Source of the DNA: Crossiella sp. S99.2
GTDB lineage: Bacteria; Actinomycetota; Actinomycetes; Mycobacteriales; Pseudonocardiaceae
Direction: 5' to 3'
DNA: 64,000 nt
Assembly: GCF_023094165.1 (NCBI RefSeq)
Contig: NZ_JALMDK010000003.1
Span: 806,001-870,000 of the forward strand
A program made the position numbers and the translations under genes. Of this stretch, positions 48,668-56,012 are shown in pieces. Position 1 is the stretch's first letter; the number at the start of each line of letters is the position of its first letter. A model generated the notes under the pieces. The model did not search any database. It saw only the letters and a list, made by a program, of their open reading frames with translations, and was not told the DNA's origin.

Positions 48668-51652
48668 TCAGTACTCCAGGATGTAGGCGCCGAAACCCAT
48701 TTCCACGGCCGCGGTCACCGAGGTGTCGAGCACCTCGGTGGCGCGGTCGTACCAGTCCGCGCCGGTGTCCGGTTCGGCGAGCAGGGTTTCCAGGGCGGTG
48801 ACGGTGTCCCGCAGTCTGGTCCGGTTCTCGTGGTAGCGGCCAATGGTGCGGTAGACCTCGGACAGCTCCGCGGTGAGGCTGGCCAGGCCCGCGCGCAGAT
48901 CCTCTTGCGCCCGCTCGTGCTGGCCGGCGGCGTGCCGGGCCTGGCCGAGGTGGATCAGGCAGCTGGTGATCATGCGGTGCACCAGTGAGGTGCCGATGTC
49001 GCCGTGTTCGCCCAGGGTGCGGCTGATGGCCAGGTCGCGTTCCCGGTAGGCCACGCATTCCTGGTAGCGGCCCAGGTGGAAGTAACTGCGGCTGACCGTT
49101 TCCAGGGCCAGGGTGAGGTCGTAGGGCTCGCCGGAGTCGGCCAGCAGGGCCAGTGCGCGTTCCCCGGATTCCAGGGCCTGTTCGTGCTGGCCGAGGCGGG
49201 TCAGCCCGGCGGCCTCGGCGACCAGGGCGCCCGCCTCGCCGAGGGGGTTTCCGGCCCGGCGGAACAGTTCCAGGGCGGCGGCGGACTCGGTGAGCGAGCC
49301 TTCGATATCGCGTTCGAGCTGGCGCACACCGATGAGCTGGCGGTGGGTGTAGGCCCGGCCGAGCAGATCGCCCTCGGACTCGAAGCAGGCCAGTGCCTGG
49401 GCCAGGTGCTGGCGCGCCGACTCGTACCGGCCGTGGTGCGCGGCGACCCTGGCCAGGCCGCGGGAGGCGTAGCCAATGGCGATCTTGTCGCCGATCCGCT
49501 GGGCGGCGTGCAACGCGGTCTCGTTGACCACCTCCAGGTCCCGCCAGTGCCCGCCCAGATCGAGGAAGTGCCGGATCCACCAGGCCAGTCGGCAGGCCTC
49601 GTACTCGAAGCCGTCCCGGGCGGCCCGCTCGATCATGCTCAGCAGCACCCCATGCCGTTCGCTGAACCAGTCCAGGGCGTCCTGGTGGCCGGTGAAGGTG
49701 CGCGGGCAGACCAGTGGTTCCAGTTCGCCGAGTTCCGGGCCGTCCTGTTGCCGGGACAGGGTCTGGGTGGCGGCGTGCGCGGAGCGGAGGTGGCAGTGCA
49801 GGCCGCGGCGCCGGGCCGCCTGCTGTTCGGCGGGGCTGTCCTCGGTCTGGCGCAGTTCGGCGGCGTAGGCGCGCAGCAGGTCGTGCCAGGTGTACCAGCC
49901 GGGGCGGGGTTCGGTGACCAGGTGCGCGGCGGCCAGTTCGCGCATCAGCACGCCCGCCCTGGCCCTGGGCACACCGGCCAGGCTGGCTCCCACCGGCACC
50001 CCCATTTCCGGGCCGGGGTAGAGCGAGAGCAGCCGGAACAGCCGGGCGGCGGGGGCGGACAGGGCCCGGTAGGACCAGGACAGCACGGTGCGGACGTCGG
50101 TGAGGCTGTCCGGGCAGGTGAAGGCGTCCAGGCCGCCCTTGGCCGCGGCGAGTTCGGCGGCCACCTCGGCCAGGCTGAAACTGGGATGGGCGGCGGCCCT
50201 GGTGGCCACCACGGCCAAGGCGAGAGGGAGCCGGCCGCAGATGGTGATGATGTCGGTGACCGCCTCGGGTTCGGCGGTCAGCCGGTCCGCGCCGAGGCGG
50301 CGGGCGAGGAACTGCCTGGCTTCGGCGTGACCGAGCAAGTCCAGCGAGACGGTGAGCGCGCCGGTGCCCGCGACCAGGCCGGACAGTTCGACCCGGCTGG
50401 TCACCAGCACCAGCGAGCGGGAGCCGCCGGGCAGCAGCGGCAACACCTGGGCGGTGTCGCGGGCGTTGTCCAGCAGGATCAGGCAGCGGCGTTCGGCCAG
50501 CACGGTGCGGTAGAGCGCGGTGAGCGCGTCCAGGCGGTCGGGCAAGTGCTGGGTGGGCACGGCGAGGGCGTCCAGGAACCAGCGGACCGCGTCGGCCGGG
50601 TCCAGCGCGGAGTCCCCGGCCTCGAATCCGCGCAGGTCTACATACAGCGTGCCGTCCGGGAAGTCCGCGGCCAGTTCGTGCGCGCAGCGGACCGCGAAGG
50701 TGGTTTTGCCGACCCCGGGCATGCCGTGCACCACCACGACCGCGGGCCTGCCGGGGCCGGGGCGCAGCCGGGCGCGGATCTGGGCGAGTTCGGCGTCCCG
50801 GCCGGTGAACACAGGCAGGTCGGCGGGCAGCTGGGCGGGCGTGACCTGGGCGGGTGGCGGGGGCTGCGCGCGGTGCCGTTCGACTCGGGCGCCGAGCAGG
50901 GCCGGGTCGGCGCGCAGGATCTGCTCGTGCAGGCCGCGCAGGGCCGGGCCGGGGTCGATGCCGAGTTCGCCTGCCAGGTCGCGGCGCACCCGGTCGAAGG
51001 TTTCCAGGGCCTCGGCCTGCCTGCCCGCCCGGTACAGGCCGAGCATGAGCAGTTCCTGCAGGCGTTCGCGCAGGGGTTCGGCGGCGGCCTCGGCGGCGAG
51101 CTGGTCCAGCAGGCCGGCACAGCGACCGCGGTCGATCTCCAGTGCGGCCAGCTGCTCGATCACGGCCAGTCTGCGCTGGCGCAGCCGGGCCCGTTCCCTG
51201 GCCGCGTACTCGAATGGCAACTCGGCCAGTGCCTCACCCTGCCATTCCAGCCGGGCCGCGTGCAGGTCCTGGAGACCGCTTTCCAGATCCCCCTGAGAAA
51301 TGGATTTCTCGGCATTCCGGGCCAAGGTCTGAAAGCGGCTGAGGTCCAGGCCGTCGGCATTCACCCGCAGCGCGTAGCCGCCGGTGGCCGAGGTCAGCAC
51401 GGGTTCGCCACCGCCGATTTCCAGGGTCTGCCGCAGCCGGTGCACGTAGGTGCGGATGGTGCCGCGAGCGGCCCTGGGCACCTCGTTTTCCCACAGTGCG
51501 GCGGCGATCTCCTCGGTGCTGACCAGTCGTCCCTGGGCGAGCAGCAGCACCACCAGGGTCAGCCGCTGCTGCGGCGAGCCCAGTGGCAGGGCGACCCCGT
51601 CGTGCCAGGCCCGTACCGGCCCGAGCACCGCGAATGTCAGTCCTGGCCTCAC
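48668..51652 (-). CDS. AfsR/SARP-type regulator with NB-ARC and TPR domains
   Basis: 994 residues. Winged-helix DNA-binding domain (about 1-100, FAVLGPVRAWHDG and TIRTYVHRLRQTLE), BTAD (about 105-250), NB-ARC ATPase with P-loop VVHGMPGVGKTTFAV (about 310-324) and Walker B CLILLDNARD, then winged-helix and TPR repeats (about 680-960). GTG at 51652. It resembles the 3797 regulator in layout but is a distinct lineage, with the shorter NB-ARC linker typical of cluster-associated SARPs. Same orientation and downstream of an MFS gene, separated by a hairpin. Its target is not evident, and no heptamer array was seen at its own promoter. Confidence 0.9.
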   Translation of the reverse strand: MRPGLTFAVLGPVRAWHDGVALPLGSPQQRLTLVVLLLAQGRLVSTEEIAAALWENEVPRAARGTIRTYVHRLRQTLEIGGGEPVLTSATGGYALRVNADGLDLSRFQTLARNAEKSISQGDLESGLQDLHAARLEWQGEALAELPFEYAARERARLRQRRLAVIEQLAALEIDRGRCAGLLDQLAAEAAAEPLRERLQELLMLGLYRAGRQAEALETFDRVRRDLAGELGIDPGPALRGLHEQILRADPALLGARVERHRAQPPPPAQVTPAQLPADLPVFTGRDAELAQIRARLRPGPGRPAVVVVHGMPGVGKTTFAVRCAHELAADFPDGTLYVDLRGFEAGDSALDPADAVRWFLDALAVPTQHLPDRLDALTALYRTVLAERRCLILLDNARDTAQVLPLLPGGSRSLVLVTSRVELSGLVAGTGALTVSLDLLGHAEARQFLARRLGADRLTAEPEAVTDIITICGRLPLALAVVATRAAAHPSFSLAEVAAELAAAKGGLDAFTCPDSLTDVRTVLSWSYRALSAPAARLFRLLSLYPGPEMGVPVGASLAGVPRARAGVLMRELAAAHLVTEPRPGWYTWHDLLRAYAAELRQTEDSPAEQQAARRRGLHCHLRSAHAATQTLSRQQDGPELGELEPLVCPRTFTGHQDALDWFSERHGVLLSMIERAARDGFEYEACRLAWWIRHFLDLGGHWRDLEVVNETALHAAQRIGDKIAIGYASRGLARVAAHHGRYESARQHLAQALACFESEGDLLGRAYTHRQLIGVRQLERDIEGSLTESAAALELFRRAGNPLGEAGALVAEAAGLTRLGQHEQALESGERALALLADSGEPYDLTLALETVSRSYFHLGRYQECVAYRERDLAISRTLGEHGDIGTSLVHRMITSCLIHLGQARHAAGQHERAQEDLRAGLASLTAELSEVYRTIGRYHENRTRLRDTVTALETLLAEPDTGADWYDRATEVLDTSVTAAVEMGFGAYILEY

Positions 51653-51681
51653 TCAGCGCCCTACTTCCGGGTAATGGCAGA

Positions 51682-51713
51682 CAGTGCCGATCGGAGTAAT
51701 CCGACCGGCACTG
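51682..51713. terminator. Nested hairpin between MFS and AfsR-type genes
   Basis: Arms CAGTGCCG (51682-51689) and CGGCACTG (51706-51713), a 2x2 internal loop, then CGGA/TCCG around a GTAA loop. It follows the MFS stop on the minus strand, so is probably its terminator, but lies 30 bp upstream of the regulator and may attenuate it. Confidence 0.55.
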
Positions 51714-51727
51714 CGATGGTAAACCCG

Positions 51728-53110
51728 TTATCGCGATGCTCGCGGACGCAGTGCGAGGGCGGCGACTCCGCCGAGCAGGGTGACGCCCGCGCAGACGTAG
51801 ACCGAGGCGCGCCAGCCGTCGAGCAACTCGCTGATCGGCGCCCCGGCCGAGCGCACGCTCAGCGCGAAGACCACGGTCACCCCGATCGCCGCGCCCAGGT
51901 AGCGCACGGTCTGGTTGAGGCCGCCGCCCAGGCCCGCCTTGGCCGGGGGCACGCCGGCCACCGCGGCCACGCCCAGGCTGGCGTTGCTGATGCCGGTGCC
52001 GATGCCCGCGATCAGCAAGCCCGGCAACAGATCCAGGCCCTGCCCGACGCGGGACGGGGCCACCAGTGCGAACAGTCCCACCGCCAGGATGATCATGCCG
52101 AGCCCCAGCCGAAGGTCAAGATCGAGCCGGTGCAGCCGCCGGACGGCGAGTGCGGCGACCGCGCTGGTGCCGGACCAGACGACCACCAGCACCGAGGTGG
52201 TGATCAGGCCGAGACCGAGGGCGCGCTGCAACACGATGGGCAGGAAGGACATCAGCGCGGTGACCCCGGCGCCGGCAGCGAAGGAGGCCACGGTGGCCGA
52301 GAGCAGTCCGCGACTCCGGAACAGACTCAACTCGATCATGGGTTCGGCCGCGAAGGCTTGGCGGAGCAGGAAACCGAGCAGCAGGAGCAGGCCGCCGCCG
52401 AGCAGGGTCAGGGTGGCCGGGGCCAGCCAGCCGCCGCGGCCGAGGGTGAGTCCGGCCAGCAGCGCGGCGAGTCCGGCAGCCAGCAGCAGCACGCCGGGCA
52501 GGTCGAGCGGGCGACGGTGGCCGGAGACCGATTCGGTGAGTCCACGGGCGGCGGTCACCAGGACGGCGCCGCCGAGCACGAGCACCCAGTACATGACCCG
52601 CCAGTCCAGGAACTCCGTGGCCAGTGCGGCCAGCACCGGGCCGAGCGCCAGCCCGAGGCTCAGGCTCGCACCCCAGCGGCCCATGGCCTGCGCGCGGTGT
52701 GGTCCGGACGGGGCGGCTTGCCCGATCAGGGCCAGGCTGCAGGCCAGCACCGCGGCCGCGCCGAGTCCGGCCAGGATCCGGGCGAAGACGAACAGCCAGG
52801 TCACCGTGGCCAGCGCGGAGACCACCGAGGCGAGCAGCAGCACCACCGCGCCGAGCCGGAACACCCGGCGGCGGCCGAAATCGTCGGCCAGCGCGCCCGC
52901 GGTCAGCATGGCCACGGTGAGCCCGAGGCTCATCGCGCTCAGGATCCAGGTCTGCCCGGCCGGTCCGGCGCCCAGGTCGGCGGCGAGTTCGCGCGGGGTG
53001 GCCAGTGGCGCGGTGAAGACGGCCATCACGAGCAGGGTGCCGAACCCGGCGACCGCGACCGTGCGGCGCAGTCCGGGTGCGGGCGGAGCTGACTGTGCGG
53101 TGGCGGTCAC
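51728..53110 (-). CDS. MFS exporter (DHA2-like)
   Basis: 460 residues with about 14 hydrophobic helices. Motif A ADDFGRRRVF follows helix 2 and the motif C region is GLALGPVLAAL. Less similar to the 7004 and 30857 exporters than they are to each other. The second of two tandem GTGs (53110) is favoured by spacing from GGGAGG. Divergent from an HxlR regulator over an 11-bp inverted repeat, its likely operator. Confidence 0.85.
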   Translation of the reverse strand: MTATAQSAPPAPGLRRTVAVAGFGTLLVMAVFTAPLATPRELAADLGAGPAGQTWILSAMSLGLTVAMLTAGALADDFGRRRVFRLGAVVLLLASVVSALATVTWLFVFARILAGLGAAAVLACSLALIGQAAPSGPHRAQAMGRWGASLSLGLALGPVLAALATEFLDWRVMYWVLVLGGAVLVTAARGLTESVSGHRRPLDLPGVLLLAAGLAALLAGLTLGRGGWLAPATLTLLGGGLLLLLGFLLRQAFAAEPMIELSLFRSRGLLSATVASFAAGAGVTALMSFLPIVLQRALGLGLITTSVLVVVWSGTSAVAALAVRRLHRLDLDLRLGLGMIILAVGLFALVAPSRVGQGLDLLPGLLIAGIGTGISNASLGVAAVAGVPPAKAGLGGGLNQTVRYLGAAIGVTVVFALSVRSAGAPISELLDGWRASVYVCAGVTLLGGVAALALRPRASR

Positions 53111-53130
53111 CACGAGCCTCCCTCGGTCTG

Positions 53131-53163
53131 GTGAATGAACCGTAGCAGGCGTGGTTCATTCAC
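53131..53163. promoter_or_regulatory. HxlR operator
   Basis: Perfect 11-bp arms GTGAATGAACC (53131-53141) and GGTTCATTCAC (53153-53163), with an 11-bp spacer, between the divergent MFS and HxlR starts. Confidence 0.8.
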
Positions 53164-53187
53164 TGAACCGACAGCTAGCATGGGGAC

Positions 53188-53703
53188 ATGGCGCTGAAGT
53201 CGGACTACGCGAACCAGGAGTGCGCCATCGCGCGCACGCTGGAGATCATCGGCGAGCGCTGGACCCCGCTGATCCTGCGCGACTGCTTCTTCGGCCTCCG
53301 CCGCTTCACCGACCTGCACCGCCACCTGGGCCTGCCCCGCGCGGTGCTGTCCGCCCGGCTGGAATCCCTGGTCGGCGCGGGCGTGCTGGAACGCAGCGAG
53401 TACCAGCCGGGGCGGCACGAATACCTGCTCACCGAACGCGGCCAGGAGCTGTGGCCGGTGCTGACCGCGATGCTCGCCTGGGGCGACAAACACCTCTCCC
53501 CCAACGGCCCCCGCGTCCTGCAACGGCACACCGTCTGCGGCCAGGACCTCCGCCCCGGCGCACCATGCCAGACCTGCGAAACGGTCCCACCGCTAACCGA
53601 GATCGAGATCCGCCGCGGCCCAGGCCGCCCCCACCACCCCAACCCAGACCAGGTCGAGCAGGCCCTACGCGACGGCCACACCCTCCTGACCCCACTCCCC
53701 TAG
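53188..53703 (+). CDS. HxlR-family regulator with C-terminal Cys cluster
   Basis: 171 residues: HxlR winged helix (about 10-100, ARTLEIIGERWTPLILRDCFFGLRRF, AVLSARLESLVGAGVL and YLLTERGQELWPVL) followed by HTVCGQDLRPGAPCQTCE (about 113-130), a small zinc-ribbon or thiol-sensor-like tail. Divergent from the MFS exporter and probably its repressor. ATG at 53188. Immediately followed by the tandem-repeat array. Confidence 0.9.
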   Translation: MALKSDYANQECAIARTLEIIGERWTPLILRDCFFGLRRFTDLHRHLGLPRAVLSARLESLVGAGVLERSEYQPGRHEYLLTERGQELWPVLTAMLAWGDKHLSPNGPRVLQRHTVCGQDLRPGAPCQTCETVPPLTEIEIRRGPGRPHHPNPDQVEQALRDGHTLLTPLP

Positions 53704-53713
53704 CCCCGCCACC

Positions 53714-53842
53714 GTGTTGGCCGTTCCGGACGGCGTGTTGGCCGTTGTGGACGGCGTGTTGGCCGTTCTCGTACGGCGAGTTGGCCCAAGTGGTACGCCG
53801 GTTTGGCCCAAGTGGGCGTGCCAGTTGGCCCAAGTGGTGCGG
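53714..53842. repeat. Tandem array of six 19-23 bp units, copy 2
   Basis: Units 53714-53734, 53735-53755 and 53756-53777 share GTGTTGGCCGTT...ACGGC. Units 53778-53800, 53801-53823 and 53824-53842 share a TTGGCCCAAGTGG core and match the block at 19055-19118. GGTACGCC (53792-53799) can pair with GGCGTGCC (53815-53822). There are no unique spacers, so it is not CRISPR. Confidence 0.85.
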
Positions 53843-54108
53843 GGCTGCTGACGCGGGGACGGAGCGTGGCCGGGCGGGTGGGTTGGGACCTGCTTATGGG
53901 GGCGGTCCCCGCAATCCCCCGAACCACCTCGGCCGAAAGATGGCAGCGGCACCGCAGAACGGATGGACCGTGATGGACATTTGATCAGGCCCATTGACCT
54001 GCGCAGACCAACTCGTCAGTCTGCTGGATGACCCACGATCGGGTGGCAGTCCGTTCACCAACCCTGCGGTGGACACGCCCGGTCGCTGGTGCACTAAGGA
54101 GCCACTAC
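53843..54108. other. Intergenic region before the S8 protease
   Basis: No credible gene. A possible promoter is TTGACC near 53995 with a weak -10 about 17 bp later. GAAAGATGGCAGC here resembles GAAAATGGCAGC near 19150 after the other repeat block, which may mean the shared element is longer than the core units. Confidence 0.4.
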
Positions 54109-55287
54109 GTGCATCCGCTCAATCGTGTGCTTGCCGTGTTCTCGGCTGCGGCCCTGTCGACCCTGACCGCCGCCACCGCGCTGGCCGAGCCCGCCTACCA
54201 GGCGCCGCTCTCGCTGGCCACCGCTTCGGCGACCACCCAGCCCATCGCCGACACCTACATCGTGGTGACCGATCCGGCCAAGTCCCGGGGTCGCAGCCTG
54301 ACCAGCTCGCTGGACATCAAGCCCGCCGCTGAGTTCAGCGCCGCGGTCACCGGCTTCTCCGCCAAGCTGACCCCCGGCCAGCTGCGGCAGCTGCGCCGCG
54401 ACCCGTCGGTCAAGAGCATCGAGCAGGACGTGCTGGTCACCGACGCCCTGGACGCCACCCAGCTCAACCCGCCGTCCTGGGGCATCGACCGGGTGGACCA
54501 GCGCAACCTGCCGCTGTCCAAGAGCTTCACCTACAACGCCACCGGCGCGGGTGTGCACGCCTACATCATCGACACCGGCATCACGCCCTCGCACCCGGAC
54601 TTCGAGGGCCGGGCCACCTTCGACCACAACGCCATCGACACCAACAACACCGACTGCCAGGGCCACGGCACGCACGTGGCGGGCACCATCGGCTCCAAGA
54701 CCTACGGTGTGGCCAAGAAGGCCAGCCTGCACGGCGTGAAGGTGATGAACTGCTCCGGCGGCGCGACCGCGACCTCCATGCTCAACGGCGTCAACTGGGT
54801 GACCGCGAACGCGAAGAAGCCCGCGGTGGCGAACACCTCGTGGAACTTCAACCACAGCGCGGCGCTGGAGACCGCGATCCGCAACATGATCTCCTCCGGC
54901 GTGTTCCTGGCGACCTCGGCGGGCAACACCGGCGGCAACTCCTGTGACCGCCTGCCGCGCAAGGTGGAGACCGCGACCGTGGTCGCCTCCTCGGAGATCA
55001 GCGACGCCCGCTCCTCCTTCTCCAGCACCGGCGCCTGCGTCGACCTCTACGCCCCCGGCGGCAACATCATCTCCACCCTGCGCACCGGCGGCAGCGGCTC
55101 GATGAGCGGCACCTCGATGGCCACCCCGCACGTGGCAGGCGTGGCCGCGCTGTACAAGGCCCGTTTCGGTGACGCCCCCTCGGCCACCGTGCACAACTGG
55201 CTTAACAGCAACGCCACCCCGAACGTGGTCTCCGGTGGCGCCACCGGCGGCACCGTGAACCGCCTGCTGTTCACCGCTGGTCTCTGA
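54109..55287 (+). CDS. Secreted subtilisin-like serine protease (S8, proteinase K type)
   Basis: 392 residues. Sec signal (VLAVFSAAALSTLTAATALA), I9 inhibitor propeptide (about 45-115, DTYIVVTD and VKSIEQDV), then the S8 catalytic domain. The triad is Asp in YIIDTGI (about 158), His in GHGTHVAGT (about 190) and Ser in SGTSMATPHVAG (about 335), with the oxyanion Asn in SAGNTGG. Cysteines fit proteinase K-like disulfides. Extracellular protein degradation. GTG at 54109 has AAGGAG 7 nt upstream; an earlier in-frame start lacks a ribosome site. Confidence 0.95.
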   Translation: MHPLNRVLAVFSAAALSTLTAATALAEPAYQAPLSLATASATTQPIADTYIVVTDPAKSRGRSLTSSLDIKPAAEFSAAVTGFSAKLTPGQLRQLRRDPSVKSIEQDVLVTDALDATQLNPPSWGIDRVDQRNLPLSKSFTYNATGAGVHAYIIDTGITPSHPDFEGRATFDHNAIDTNNTDCQGHGTHVAGTIGSKTYGVAKKASLHGVKVMNCSGGATATSMLNGVNWVTANAKKPAVANTSWNFNHSAALETAIRNMISSGVFLATSAGNTGGNSCDRLPRKVETATVVASSEISDARSSFSSTGACVDLYAPGGNIISTLRTGGSGSMSGTSMATPHVAGVAALYKARFGDAPSATVHNWLNSNATPNVVSGGATGGTVNRLLFTAGL

Positions 55288-55300
55288 CCTGCCTGGGCAA

Positions 55301-55336
55301 CCCCGCTGCCGGAAGTTGTTCCGGCGGCAGGGTTTT
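55301..55336 (+). terminator. Hairpin with T-run after the protease gene
   Basis: CTGCCGGAA and TTCCGGCGGCAG form a stem around a short loop, followed by GGTTTT at 55331-55336; the closest thing here to a classical intrinsic terminator. Confidence 0.65.
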
Positions 55337-55364
55337 CCACGTCTCGGTCAACTACCGTGTCGCC

Positions 55365-56012
55365 ATGAGCACGGACGGGGCCAAGCCACCAGAGGTCGAC
55401 AACTCGATCACCGGTGAGGTGTCGGGGACGAGTGTGCAGGCCGGGGTGGTGCACGGTGGGGTGCACCTGCACGCGGGGCGGGCGCTGGCCGAGCTGGGCC
55501 AGGCATTCGATTCCCAGCCGGCGCTGCTGCGGCTAATGGCCGATCTGGAAGCGGTGCACCGGGATTACCTGCTGATGTTCAACTCGGTGCTGGACGAGAC
55601 CCCGGACGCCTGGGCGCACGGCGAGGCGGGGTTCACGGAGCAGGTCGGCAAGGTGGCCAAGTCGTTGCGGCGGTTGCGGGTGGACTTCGAGCCGGTGCGG
55701 GTGCGGGTGCACGCGCTGGCGGCGGCGTTCAGCGAGGCGCCGTTGAGCGCGCCGGAGCGGGCGTTCGCGGTGGCGGTGCTGAAGTACTTCCCGACCGGGG
55801 AGATCGCGCGCACCGGGCCACCGCAGGGCGCCGCGGCCGCCATCACCGTGTCGACCCGCACCTCCGGCACCGCGGTGCTGGACCACCTCTACCGCGCCCT
55901 GGACGGGGAACTCGGCCAGGAGCTGAGCGGGCTGATCAAGGACACCATCACCTTCCACCAGCAACGCTGGGCCGTGGTCTGCACCGCCTTCGCGGCCCTG
56001 CACGTCGCATGA
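55365..56012 (+). CDS. Putative adaptor/effector with N-terminal RHIM-like (BASS-type) motif
   Basis: 215 residues. Residues 13-36 read NSITG, then V19 and G21, SVQAG (23-27), HGGVH (30-34) and H36. This is close to the RHIM-like bacterial amyloid signalling pattern (N-x-I-x-G-x-V-x-G-x-x-V-Q-A-G). The remaining 175 residues are mostly helical with no domain I know. The motif is the same type as in the NB-ARC protein at 21503. The kinase gene begins in its stop codon (ATGA at 56009), so the two are made together. Likely a scaffold that polymerises on a signal and brings the kinase along; that is inference. ATG at 55365 with a weak ribosome site. Confidence 0.65.
   Translation: MSTDGAKPPEVDNSITGEVSGTSVQAGVVHGGVHLHAGRALAELGQAFDSQPALLRLMADLEAVHRDYLLMFNSVLDETPDAWAHGEAGFTEQVGKVAKSLRRLRVDFEPVRVRVHALAAAFSEAPLSAPERAFAVAVLKYFPTGEIARTGPPQGAAAAITVSTRTSGTAVLDHLYRALDGELGQELSGLIKDTITFHQQRWAVVCTAFAALHVA
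55401..55472 (+). other. Segment encoding the RHIM-like motif of the adaptor
   Basis: Codons 13-36 of the 55365 gene. The key positions N, G, G, V-Q and the terminal H coincide with residues 30-52 of the 21503 NB-ARC protein. Confidence 0.6.

Noticed and set aside
49004..53092. Plus-strand open frame of over 1300 codons
   Set aside because: Antisense to the second AfsR-type gene and the MFS gene, with low-complexity translation.
53714..53842. CRISPR array
   Set aside because: Units are contiguous without unique spacers and no cas genes are near.
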